Shown here one piece after another: positions 9,331-15,967 of a DNA stretch of 33,104 nt. Each line of letters opens with the position of its first letter. Within the stretch, counting starts at the first letter, position 1. The DNA is from Fodinibius roseus. GTDB lineage: Bacteria > Bacteroidota > Rhodothermia > Balneolales > Balneolaceae. The stretch is taken from the NCBI RefSeq assembly GCF_900129315.1, contig NZ_FQUS01000030.1, positions 1 through 33,104 of the forward strand, given 5' to 3'. The position numbers were made by a program, and so were the translations under genes. Below the pieces are notes generated by a model. The model had not been told where the DNA came from, did not search any database, and was given only the letters and a program-made list of their open reading frames with translations.

Positions 9331-9359
9331 ACTTGGCCAGTTTTTGAAACTGGCCAAGT
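9331..9359 (+). other. Perfect 13-bp hairpin between cusA and the PII-like gene
   Basis: ACTTGGCCAGTTT (9331-9343), loop TTG, and AAACTGGCCAAGT (9347-9359) form a perfect stem. No T-run follows on the plus strand, so it is not a classic terminator. It may stabilise the cusCBA mRNA end, attenuate transcription into the PII-like gene, or both. Confidence 0.6.
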
Positions 9360-9375
9360 CTAAACCAAGATTATT

Positions 9376-9696
9376 ATGAAAGAGATCAAAGCTTTTATTC
9401 GAACCAACATGATCGATTATGTTATTGATGCCCTTGAAAACCTTGAGAATGCCCCCGGCATCACGCTCAGTGACGTGCGCGGTTGGGGACATGCCCAAGA
9501 AAAAGAAGCGGCTCAACTGGTCCAACGCATTAAGCTGGAAACTGTCGTACCCACAAATAGAGTTAATGAAATAATTTCGGTGATCGTTGAAAAGGGGCAC
9601 ACCGGAAACTACGGAGACGGAAAGATATTTGTATCTAACGTAGAACAAGCCGTACGAATCCGAACCGGGGAAACCGATGACGATGTCATACGATAA
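9376..9696 (+). CDS. PII-like signalling protein with shortened T-loop, RND-associated
   Basis: A 106-residue GlnB/PII-fold protein. The start (KEIKAFIRTNMIDYVIDALE), the nucleotide-binding B-loop region (EKGHTGNYGDGKIFV, about residues 72-86) and the C-terminal RIRTGETDDDVI match PII. Canonical PII carries a long T-loop with a uridylylated tyrosine between GFG/GWG and the VEIVVP strand. Here that segment is only about 16 residues (GHAQEKEAAQLVQRIK) and has no tyrosine. It therefore cannot signal through the usual GlnD modification. PII-like proteins next to HME-RND pumps are recurrent. A nucleotide- or metal-responsive role at the pump is an inference from position. Confidence 0.85.
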   Translation: MKEIKAFIRTNMIDYVIDALENLENAPGITLSDVRGWGHAQEKEAAQLVQRIKLETVVPTNRVNEIISVIVEKGHTGNYGDGKIFVSNVEQAVRIRTGETDDDVIR

Positions 9697-9720
9697 GCAA
9701 CGTTCCATCACATACCTGAG

Positions 9721-9753
9721 ACTGTCACTGTTTGACCGCAGTGACAGTTTTCT
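9721..9753 (+). terminator. Rho-independent terminator after the RND/PII operon
   Basis: ACTGTCACTG (9721-9730) pairs perfectly with CAGTGACAGT (9739-9748) around an 8-base loop, followed by TTTCTC. It closes the cusCBA-PII transcription unit 25 bases after the stop codon. Confidence 0.8.
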
Positions 9754-9776
9754 CAAATTATCATACCTTTTAAGTT

Positions 9777-10343
9777 ATGGATAACAAACATTTTCATATC
9801 AAAAACATGGTGTGCAGCCATTGCGCTGAAGTGCTACAGGAAAAACTCACCGATGCCGGCTTCGATGTCCAAAAGATTGAACTTGGCGAATTGTACCTAT
9901 CCGAAGCTGTTACCGAGAAAGATTATGAGCGTTTGGTATCCATTATTCGCAACAATGGCTTTGATATCATCGATGATGAAAATAGCCGTATAGTAGAACA
10001 GATTAAGCAGCTTATTATCCGGCAAGTCCGATCAGAAGAACCGTTGGAAAAGAACCTGTCCGATTATCTCTCTGAGAACATTCACAAAGACTACCAACAC
10101 CTTAGCCGCCTTTTTTCGGGAGTCGAAGGCAAGTCTATCGAGCGGTACTTTATCCTGCAGAAAGTTGAACGGGCCAAAGAACTCATTGTCTATGATGAAA
10201 AAACGCTTGGCCAGATCGCTTTGGAACTGGACTACAGCAGCCAACAACATTTTTCCAGGCAGTTTAAAAAAGAAACCGGATTGTCACCCTCCCATTTCAA
10301 AGAGATCAAAGAGAACAAACGAAATTCAATTGACCGACTATGA
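9777..10343 (+). CDS. AraC-family regulator with N-terminal HMA-like metal-binding domain
   Basis: A 188-residue one-component regulator. Residues 1-65 resemble a heavy-metal-associated (HMA) fold: HFHIKNMVCSHCAEVL places Cys13 and Cys16 in a CxxC metal site, and GFDVQKIELG then NNGFDIID fit the later strands. Residues about 85-185 are an AraC double helix-turn-helix (SIERYFILQKVERAKELI, then LGQIALELDYSSQQHFSRQF, then GLSPSHFKE). It has its own terminator-separated unit, and its stop overlaps the start of the GDCCVxC gene as ATGA. This implies that it controls that gene and probably the adjoining pump or ATPase. The domain pairing is visible; the inducer (thiophilic metal) is inferred from the CxxC. 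Confidence 0.85.
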   Translation: MDNKHFHIKNMVCSHCAEVLQEKLTDAGFDVQKIELGELYLSEAVTEKDYERLVSIIRNNGFDIIDDENSRIVEQIKQLIIRQVRSEEPLEKNLSDYLSENIHKDYQHLSRLFSGVEGKSIERYFILQKVERAKELIVYDEKTLGQIALELDYSSQQHFSRQFKKETGLSPSHFKEIKENKRNSIDRL

Positions 10344-10552
10344 GCAACGTACTATTAAAATCAACGATTACCTGCCCTGAATGCAGAGAAGAAGCAACCG
10401 AAACCATGCCAACCAATTCCTGCCAGTATTTTTGGGAATGCCCCAGTTGTGGCAACCTACTAAAACCCCAAAAAGGTGATTGTTGCGTATTTTGCTCTTT
10501 TGGTGATATACCCTGCCCTCCTGTTCAACAAGATGAACAACATTGCTGTTAA
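10340..10552 (+). CDS. GDCCVxC-type small cysteine-rich protein, intact copy
   Basis: A 70-residue protein with nine cysteines. The order is CPEC, then SCQYFWECPSC, then GDCCVFCSFGDIPCPPVQ, and a terminal Cys-Cys. The CPxC and CxxC knuckles look like a zinc-ribbon, and GDCCVFC is the family signature. It is translationally coupled to the HMA-AraC regulator. It is very similar to the broken copy at 1172-1384, so the island carries two, only one intact. The biochemical role is unknown; thiol-based binding of Hg, Cd or a similar metal is a reasonable guess from composition and genomic company. Confidence 0.88.
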   Translation: MSNVLLKSTITCPECREEATETMPTNSCQYFWECPSCGNLLKPQKGDCCVFCSFGDIPCPPVQQDEQHCC

Positions 10553-10615
10553 CAGAAATCAACTTTTCTATCAACCACTGACGGGGCTGCTGACTGCATG
10601 ACATTTTAAAACAGT

Positions 10616-10646
10616 GTGTCCGAAGCCCGTTTTCCGCATAATTTTG
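10616..10646 (+). promoter_or_regulatory. Possible promoter for the SpoIIAA-like/ATPase unit
   Basis: TAATTTTG at 10639-10646 fits the -7 box TAnnTTTG. A TTG-like GTG lies 20 bases upstream at 10616-10618. It sits in the 184-base gap between the GDCCVxC gene and 10737, about 90 bases before the next start, and nothing else is recognisable there. Confidence 0.35.
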
Positions 10647-10736
10647 CACAAGATTCACATAAAGATGCAAGCACTCTTTGCGACCGGCAGTTATCTTGGA
10701 AGTAGAATTTGAAGTCGAAGAAAACAATTTCATGCT

Positions 10737-11105
10737 ATGATTGAAGTAAATGCTCATACCAATGACGATATTCTTGCCATCAAAGCATCCGGCAAGCTTT
10801 CAAAAGAAGATCTGGATGACCTCGAACCGGCTTTAAACAAGTTTGCAACTGCATCTGATGATCCCCATTTAATCATGATACTGGAAGATTTTGGGGGATG
10901 GCAGGATACTGCAGCATTTTGGAAAGACCTACAGCTTGATGCCGAATACATTGGATATTTTGATCGCATTGCTGTAGTGGGAGATAAACAATGGCAAGAG
11001 TGGGGTACGAAGCTTGTCGATCCCATTACCAAGGAAGAAATGCATTTCTTCCCCATTGACAAGGCCGAGGACGCGTGGGAATGGCTCAAACAAAATCATA
11101 GCTGA
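10737..11105 (+). CDS. SpoIIAA-like (STAS-fold) protein
   Basis: A 122-residue protein of the SpoIIAA-like family. The pattern IKASGKLSKEDLDDLEPALNK, LIMILEDFGGW, and the C-terminal DRIAVVGDKQWQEWGTKLVD then AEDAWEWLKQ is typical. Such proteins have a STAS-like alpha/beta fold and are often found with transporters, without a known biochemical activity. It ends 3 bases before the P-type ATPase start, so the two are surely co-translated. A regulatory or docking role on the ATPase is inferred from that coupling. Confidence 0.8.
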   Translation: MIEVNAHTNDDILAIKASGKLSKEDLDDLEPALNKFATASDDPHLIMILEDFGGWQDTAAFWKDLQLDAEYIGYFDRIAVVGDKQWQEWGTKLVDPITKEEMHFFPIDKAEDAWEWLKQNHS

Positions 11106-11108
11106 TTA

Positions 11109-13049
11109 ATGATGACATTTATAAAGAAATATAAAGAGGCCATTGCCAGCGCCTTGTTTTTAGCAGCGGCCTTAATTGTCGAACATGGGGTTTCGTTTGT
11201 TGGTCAGCCCTATGTGTATTTACCACTGTACGGGCTTTCCTACATCGTTGTAGGCGGACCGGTGTGGATGAAAGCATTCAAATCGATAAAAGGCGGCACC
11301 ATATTCAGCGAGTTCTTTCTGATGGGCATTGCCACTGTTGGGGCTTTTGCCATTGGCGAATATGCTGAAGGCGTGGCCGTCATGCTCTTTTACATGGTCG
11401 GCGAATACGCCCAGGATGGAGCGGTGAACCGGGCAAAGCAATCCATTAAGAGCCTGATAGATCAACAACCGGATACGGCTACGGTAGAAAGAAATGGGAC
11501 CACCGAAAGCGTTCACCCCTCAGAAATTGAACCAGGTGAAATCATCCAGGTAAAACCCGGCGAAAAAGTACCACTGGATGGCGAGCTCCTTACCGAAAAG
11601 GGTTCGTTTAATACCGCAGCCCTGACCGGTGAATCAAAACCCATGAGTCGGGAATCGGGTGAAGAGGTATGGGCCGGTTCAATCAACCAGGACCGACCGG
11701 TCCGCATTAAAGTAACCAGCGGCTATGAGGATACAAAGCTATCCAACATTTTAACGATGGTCCAGGAAGCTTCCAAGCGAAAAGCCCCGACGCAACGGTT
11801 TATGACGAGGTTTGCCAGTATCTATACCCCCATCGTCGTTTGGCTGGCGGTAGCTCTTACATTCGTCCCGTATTTTGTGGTTGAAAACTATGTCTTTCAG
11901 GATTGGTTTTACCGAGCCCTTATTTTCCTCGTTGTCTCTTGCCCATGTGGATTAGTTATTTCCATTCCCCTCGGTTATTTCGGTGGTATCGGGGCAGCCT
12001 CCCGAAACGGCATTCTGCTTAAAGGTTCGGATTTCCTTGATCAGCTGCGAAAGATGAAAACCCTGTTCATGGACAAAACGGGCACGATGACCGAAGGCAG
12101 CTTTGAGGTTCGCTATATCCATCCCGTGAATGGATATAGCCAGGAAGAATTGCTTAGACTGGCCGCTTCCCTGGAACAGGACTCCACTCATCCGATAGCA
12201 AAAGCGATCCTCAACCGCACCAATGGGCAACAGCTGCACCCCGTAGAAAATCAGCAGGAAATTTCCGGCAAGGGATTAAAAGGCACCATTAATGGAAAAA
12301 CAGTGATCGTCGGAAACAGAGATCTCTTAGGACAGGAGGGTATCAGCATTTCTTCCACCGATGTTGATGATCCTTATACCTATGTACATGTGGCCGAGGA
12401 TGGCATACATGTTGGTACCATCAGCATTGCCGACCAGATCAAGGAGGATAGTAAACAAGCTATTGAGGCCCTTCGAAAACATGGGGTCAACGAAATCGTG
12501 ATGCTGTCCGGAGATAACCAAGAAGTGGTCGACCATATATCTCGAAAGCTGGAGTTGGATCATGCGTATGGGAGCCTGTTACCTGACGAAAAATATCGAC
12601 ACGTCGAGCAAGCGCTAAGCCCATCCAAAACAGTAGGATTTATCGGAGATGGGGTCAATGATGCTCCGGTCATCACACTGGCTGACATTGGTATAGCCAT
12701 GGGTGGTATTGGCTCGGATGCAACTGTCGAAACGGCTGATGTGGTTATTCAAACCGACCAGCCATCCAAGATACCACTGGCTATTGAGATCGCAAACTTT
12801 ACGCATCGCATCGTATGGCAAAACATTGGTTTTGCATTAGGGATTAAAGTCCTCGTGATGGTTCTGGCTACCTTTGGCATGGCCACTATGTGGGAAGCTA
12901 TATTTGCTGATGTCGGTGTGGCCCTTATTGCTATCGGTAACGCAATCCGCATACAAAATAAGTACTCCGATAAGGGATTTAGCCTTAAAGCTAAAAAGCC
13001 TTCTGCAAGTCAATCGGAGGGGCAACCTAACGCCTGTTGTGAAATCTAA
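11109..13049 (+). CDS. cadA: P1B-type heavy-metal ATPase (Zn/Cd/Pb class), no N-terminal HMA domain
   Basis: A 646-residue metal-exporting P-type ATPase. It has the actuator TGES (173-176), the transmembrane metal site CPC (278-280), the phosphorylated Asp322 in DKTGT, the P1B-specific His-Pro at 361-362 and GDGVND (513-518). In the last helices Lys580 (GIKVLVM) and Asp601 (FADVGVAL) match the P1B-2 signature for Zn(II), Cd(II) and Pb(II). There is no N-terminal CxxC domain. Instead the C-terminus ends NACCEI, a Cys pair that may serve as a metal-binding tail. It is coupled to the SpoIIAA-like gene (3-base gap). There is no evident terminator before the tRNA scar at 13167. Confidence 0.9.
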   Translation: MMTFIKKYKEAIASALFLAAALIVEHGVSFVGQPYVYLPLYGLSYIVVGGPVWMKAFKSIKGGTIFSEFFLMGIATVGAFAIGEYAEGVAVMLFYMVGEYAQDGAVNRAKQSIKSLIDQQPDTATVERNGTTESVHPSEIEPGEIIQVKPGEKVPLDGELLTEKGSFNTAALTGESKPMSRESGEEVWAGSINQDRPVRIKVTSGYEDTKLSNILTMVQEASKRKAPTQRFMTRFASIYTPIVVWLAVALTFVPYFVVENYVFQDWFYRALIFLVVSCPCGLVISIPLGYFGGIGAASRNGILLKGSDFLDQLRKMKTLFMDKTGTMTEGSFEVRYIHPVNGYSQEELLRLAASLEQDSTHPIAKAILNRTNGQQLHPVENQQEISGKGLKGTINGKTVIVGNRDLLGQEGISISSTDVDDPYTYVHVAEDGIHVGTISIADQIKEDSKQAIEALRKHGVNEIVMLSGDNQEVVDHISRKLELDHAYGSLLPDEKYRHVEQALSPSKTVGFIGDGVNDAPVITLADIGIAMGGIGSDATVETADVVIQTDQPSKIPLAIEIANFTHRIVWQNIGFALGIKVLVMVLATFGMATMWEAIFADVGVALIAIGNAIRIQNKYSDKGFSLKAKKPSASQSEGQPNACCEI

Positions 13050-13095
13050 GAATTCACCCACCAATCGGGAAACCGTTTCCCCTTATTCCCTTTCG

Positions 13096-13114
13096 GTACT
13101 ACAAATAGTACTAC
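13096..13114. repeat. Direct repeat GTACTAC x2 beside the tRNA-Arg scar
   Basis: GTACTAC occurs at 13096-13102 and again at 13108-13114, with a 5-base spacer, about 50 bases from the tRNA-Arg remnant. A related GGTACTA appears at about 13494. Short direct repeats flanking a core site can be integrase arm sites; this is only a possibility. Confidence 0.25.
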
Positions 13115-13166
13115 ATGAAATGTCAAAATCGCCGCCCATTTCACGCACAGGAATATCTCGCATAGA

Positions 13167-13208
13167 TTACGGATCAGGAGGTTAGGGGTTCGAATCCTCT
13201 CAGGCGTA
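13167..13208 (+). pseudogene. 3' half of tRNA-Arg(ACG), probable attachment-site scar
   Basis: In order: anticodon loop TTACGGA (13167-13173), 3' anticodon stem TCAGG, variable AGGTT, T-arm AGGGG-TTCGAAT-CCTCT (13184-13200), acceptor strand CAGGCGT and discriminator A (13208). The 5' half is missing: the bases before the loop (CATAGA) do not give the CCTGA needed to pair with TCAGG, and no ACGCCTG acceptor lies upstream. Its own terminator follows. This is what remains when an element integrates at the anticodon loop. Confidence 0.8.
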
Positions 13209-13218
13209 CTTTTACCTA

Positions 13219-13264
13219 AGCCTTTGAATAGCAATAACTTACAGCTACTCAGAGGCTTTTTTAT
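13219..13264 (+). terminator. Terminator of the truncated tRNA-Arg
   Basis: AGCCTTTGA (13219-13227) pairs with TCAGAGGCT (13249-13257) with one G-U pair, followed by a T-rich run to 13264. Confidence 0.75.
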
Positions 13265-13295
13265 TTACTCTTAATCCTGCTCACAAAATCTTTTC

Positions 13296-13314
13296 GGGAC
13301 AAGGCTGGGACAAG
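13296..13314. repeat. Direct repeat GGGACAAG x2 between the two tRNA scars
   Basis: GGGACAAG at 13296-13303 and 13307-13314, 3 bases apart, lie inside the 149-base segment between the two tRNA remnants. Possibly part of an old attachment region; function unknown. Confidence 0.25.
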
Positions 13315-13356
13315 AATCGGGATTGCACCTATTGAAATAGAAGAAATAATCCGATC

Positions 13357-13398
13357 CTGTCACGCAGGAGGTCGCGAGTTCGAGTCTCGTCCGGATCG
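13357..13398 (+). pseudogene. 3' half of tRNA-Asp(GTC), second attachment-site scar
   Basis: CTGTCAC (anticodon loop with GTC, 13357-13363), GCAGG, AGGTC, T-arm GCGAG-TTCGAGT-CTCGT (13374-13390), acceptor CCGGATC and discriminator G (13398), then CA. The layout matches bacterial tRNA-Asp. The expected CCTGC 5' anticodon stem is absent (CCGAT precedes), and there is no GATCCGG acceptor upstream, so the 5' half is gone. A terminator follows. Confidence 0.8.
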
Positions 13399-13403
13399 CA
13401 AAA

Positions 13404-13442
13404 CGATAAGTCGCTATCTCCCATAAAGTTATCGGCTTTTTT
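13404..13442 (+). terminator. Terminator of the truncated tRNA-Asp
   Basis: CGATAA (13404-13409) pairs with TTATCG (13429-13434), followed by GC and six T. A weaker stem than its neighbour, but well placed 6 bases after the tRNA end. Confidence 0.6.
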
Positions 13443-13554
13443 ATTGGCAAGGTGCCTCTCTTTGGATATTCTCTCTACTTCTTGGTTCTAGAATGGTACT
13501 AGGTTTAAATACACGCTCACTAAGCGAATGCTCAAAATAAAGGGATAACTCTTT

Positions 13555-13733
13555 TTATATGAGCTTCATATTTTGTTCAGAACTAACGTGATTAAATAAA
13601 TACTCAACTTTACCAATCAGCAGAATGACCGGTCCCAGGATATAATGCTCAGATAATGGAGAAATAATCGGTTGACTTCTTGATCGCCTGCTGGATAGAA
13701 TTTTTCCTCAATTAAATCCCAGAAAGTCAACAT
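13555..13733 (-). pseudogene. Possible small membrane-protein gene with a one-base deletion
   Basis: This fills most of the gap between the tRNA scars and gdhA (13443-13881). On the minus strand an ATG at 13733 preceded by AGGTTTCT opens MLTFWDLIEEKFYPAGDQEV. A one-base shift near the following Asn leads to IISPLSEHYILGPVILLIG with a hydrophobic segment, ending at 13555. The total of 179 bases is one short of 60 codons, as expected for a single deletion. The same AGGTTTCT-ATG arrangement precedes gdhA. I do not recognise the protein, and this may be chance. Confidence 0.3.
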
Positions 13734-13740
13734 AGAAACC

Positions 13741-13763
13741 TAGAATAGAAGCATTCTATTCTA
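13741..13763. repeat. Perfect 10-bp hairpin in the gdhA upstream region
   Basis: TAGAATAGAA (13741-13750), loop GCA, TTCTATTCTA (13754-13763). It has no adjoining T-run long enough for a terminator. It could be an operator or part of the leader of the small minus-strand ORF. Confidence 0.5.
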
Positions 13764-13801
13764 TTATTTACCCTCCTAATAGGTTGACTCTCTACCCCTA
13801 T

Positions 13802-13833
13802 TTCCCGATGATGCCGCATTTCCCAATCGGGAA
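13802..13833. promoter_or_regulatory. Inverted repeat TTCCCGAT / ATCGGGAA upstream of gdhA
   Basis: TTCCCGAT at 13802-13809 and ATCGGGAA at 13826-13833 are perfect complements separated by 16 bases, 49 bases before the gdhA start. It could be an operator or a leader hairpin; no known regulator is implied. Confidence 0.35.
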
Positions 13834-13881
13834 TAAATCATAATTACAACTTAACTTTAAATATTTTGGATAGAGGTTTCT

Positions 13882-15285
13882 ATGTCCACCTACAATTTTT
13901 TTAACGAAGTAAACAAATCCTTTGATCTGGCAGCCAAGCATTCGAAATATGACGAAGGGTTGCTTGATCAAATCAAAATCTGCAATAATATATATCACAT
14001 CACTTTCCCTTTAGAGCGTGATGATGACTCAATAGAAGTCATACACGGCTGGAGGGTTGAACACAGCCATCACAAGTTGCCTACCAAAGGTGGCATCCGC
14101 TACAGCACAACCGTTAATGAAGACGAAACCATGGCGTTAGCTGCACTTATGACGTATAAATGTGCTGTTGTTGATGTTCCATTCGGAGGTGCAAAAGGCG
14201 GTATCAAAATTGACAAGTCTCGTTTTTCAGATGCTGAGCTTGAACGAATTACCCGCCGTTATACCTACGAGTTGATCAAAAAAGGCTTTATCGGCCCTGG
14301 TTCAGACGTGCCAGCACCTGACTATGGCACTGGTGAACGAGAAATGGGTTGGATCCTTGATACCTATCGTCAGCTGGAATCTGATTTGAATGCTGAAGCT
14401 TGTGTGACAGGAAAACCTATTTCACAGGGCGGCGTTCGTGGACGTTCCGAAGCAACCGGGCGCGGTGTTTATTATGGCATTAGAGAAACTTGCCGTAATG
14501 CTGATGACATGAAAGAACTTGGCCTTAATCCCGGCCTTGAGGGAAAAACATTTGTAATACAAGGCCTTGGAAATGTAGGCTATGCCGCCGCTAAAAACAT
14601 GATCAGTCACGGTGCAAAAATGGTTGGTGTCGCCGAGATTGAAGGTTCGATTTACGATGCCGATGGGATCGATCTCGAAGGTCTTATGGCTTATCGCAAA
14701 GAAAACGAATCCATGATTGGATTTGGTGATACGAAAGAATTAGAGGATAACACGGCCGTACTTAAAGCCGAGTGTGATATTCTCATCCCGGCCGCCCTTG
14801 AGAATCAGCTGCATGATTGGAATGCATCTGAAATTAAGGCTAAAATTATTGCAGAGGCTGCAAATGGACCTACAACCTCTGAAGCTCATCAAATATTTAA
14901 AGAGCGGGGCAAATTGGTAATACCCGACATGTACCTCAATGCCGGTGGTGTTACCGTTTCCTACTTCGAATGGTTGAAAAATCTTTCCCACGTCCGGTTT
15001 GGACGAATGGAAAAACGATTTGAGGAAAACAGCTATCGTAAAATTCTCAAAGTTGTTGAGGACATCTCTGATCGTACTTTTACTGAAGATGAGATGAAAC
15101 AACTTGCTAATGGAGCTGATGAATACGACCTGGTTGATTCTGGATTGGAAGAGACGATGATCAATTCTTATCAGCAACTCAACGAGCTCCGTAAAAAACA
15201 CGATATCGACCTGCGTACATCAGCTTATCTTAACGCCATTAATAAAGTTGGTGTTATCTATGAACAAATGGGTATCTTCCCATAG
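13882..15285 (+). CDS. gdhA: Glu/Leu/Phe/Val dehydrogenase family, likely glutamate dehydrogenase
   Basis: A cytoplasmic enzyme that interconverts 2-oxoglutarate plus ammonia and glutamate with NAD(P)H. The substrate domain has HKLPTKGGIRYS and the catalytic-lysine block VPFGGAKGGIKID, followed by GPGSDVPAPDYGTGEREMGW. The Rossmann domain has FVIQGLGNVGYAAA, and the late block AEAANGPTTSEA is standard. At 467 residues it is somewhat longer than typical 410-450 residue GDHs, with the extra length in the C-terminal region after NLSHVRFGR. It has its own terminator and stands alone. The cofactor preference cannot be fixed by eye. Confidence 0.88.
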   Translation: MSTYNFFNEVNKSFDLAAKHSKYDEGLLDQIKICNNIYHITFPLERDDDSIEVIHGWRVEHSHHKLPTKGGIRYSTTVNEDETMALAALMTYKCAVVDVPFGGAKGGIKIDKSRFSDAELERITRRYTYELIKKGFIGPGSDVPAPDYGTGEREMGWILDTYRQLESDLNAEACVTGKPISQGGVRGRSEATGRGVYYGIRETCRNADDMKELGLNPGLEGKTFVIQGLGNVGYAAAKNMISHGAKMVGVAEIEGSIYDADGIDLEGLMAYRKENESMIGFGDTKELEDNTAVLKAECDILIPAALENQLHDWNASEIKAKIIAEAANGPTTSEAHQIFKERGKLVIPDMYLNAGGVTVSYFEWLKNLSHVRFGRMEKRFEENSYRKILKVVEDISDRTFTEDEMKQLANGADEYDLVDSGLEETMINSYQQLNELRKKHDIDLRTSAYLNAINKVGVIYEQMGIFP

Positions 15286-15298
15286 GTTACCTATTAAG

Positions 15299-15328
15299 AG
15301 GGTCCCAATATCTAGGGACCCTTTTTTT
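15299..15328 (+). terminator. Terminator after gdhA
   Basis: AGGGTCCC (15299-15306) pairs with GGGACCCT (15315-15322) around an 8-base loop, followed by a run of T. It separates gdhA from the convergent folE. Confidence 0.9.
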
Positions 15329-15329
15329 A

Positions 15330-15938
15330 TTACTCAATAGAGGTCAAAAACTCCTTTCTGATTTCCGCCTTTTCAAATTTGCCGCTATAATAACTTGTTT
15401 GCGTAGTACTGTTTGTATCTTTTACGCCTCTTGATGCAACACACAAATGGTCTGCTTCAATCAGAATAGCAATATCATCTGTTTCGAGCGAATCTTTAAG
15501 TGCATCTGCAATTTCCATGGTAAGTTTTTCTTGTACCTGGGGGCGACGAGCAAAATGATGAACCAGTCTATTAATTTTTGATAGTCCCACAACCTTCTCT
15601 GAAGGATAGTATGCCACATGTGCTTTTCCAATAATGGGTACAAAATGATGGGCGCAATACGAAAATAAAGTAATATCCTTTTCAATGAGCATTCCGCTGT
15701 ATTCATAAGAATTTTCAAATGCGGTCATTTCTGGGAAGTTATCGTCATTCAAACCGCTAAAAATCTCATTGACATACATTTCGGCAACCCTGCGGGGAGT
15801 ATCTTCAAATGTGTCATCGGTGAGGTCCAGCTCTAGAACCTGCATTATTTTTGAGAAGTAAAATTGGATGTATTCTATCTTTTCTTGCTCAGATAAATCT
15901 TTTATATCCTTATCAATACCGTTAAGAATTTTCTCCAT
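15330..15938 (-). CDS. folE: GTP cyclohydrolase I
   Basis: Converts GTP to 7,8-dihydroneopterin triphosphate, the first step to folate and other pterins. At 202 residues it is full length. The zinc site is visible as SYCAHHFVP (Cys95, His98) and Cys166 in DHLCVASRGV. KINRLVHHFARRPQVQEKLT is the signature segment of the active site. It lies 29 bases downstream of the ferredoxin-reductase-like gene on the same strand, so the two probably share a transcript, and it converges on gdhA. Confidence 0.95.
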   Translation of the reverse strand: MEKILNGIDKDIKDLSEQEKIEYIQFYFSKIMQVLELDLTDDTFEDTPRRVAEMYVNEIFSGLNDDNFPEMTAFENSYEYSGMLIEKDITLFSYCAHHFVPIIGKAHVAYYPSEKVVGLSKINRLVHHFARRPQVQEKLTMEIADALKDSLETDDIAILIEADHLCVASRGVKDTNSTTQTSYYSGKFEKAEIRKEFLTSIE

Positions 15939-15967
15939 TTCGTAGATAAATTTATTTGTCTAATAAG

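Larger units (their letters stand above)
1..13208. mobile_element. Heavy-metal resistance genomic island (right end)
   Basis: This stretch is almost entirely metal-resistance genes: ArsR, MerTP, two GDCCVxC proteins, an RND efflux pump and a P1B ATPase. It ends at the 3' half of a tRNA-Arg gene (13167-13208), the usual scar of a tyrosine-integrase element inserted in a tRNA. The coding style is visibly more GC-rich than the genes to the right. No integrase, relaxase or transposase lies inside the window, so the left end and the intact tRNA copy must be outside if the element is real. Calling it an island is an inference from content plus the tRNA scar. Confidence 0.45.

Noticed and set aside
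12874-13185. 103-residue ORF overlapping the end of cadA and the tRNA-Arg remnant
   Set aside because: It reads in another frame through the ATPase and the tRNA fragment and has no family features; a shadow.
13141-13400. Intact tRNA genes
   Set aside because: Neither remnant has a 5' acceptor strand, D-arm or paired 5' anticodon stem.
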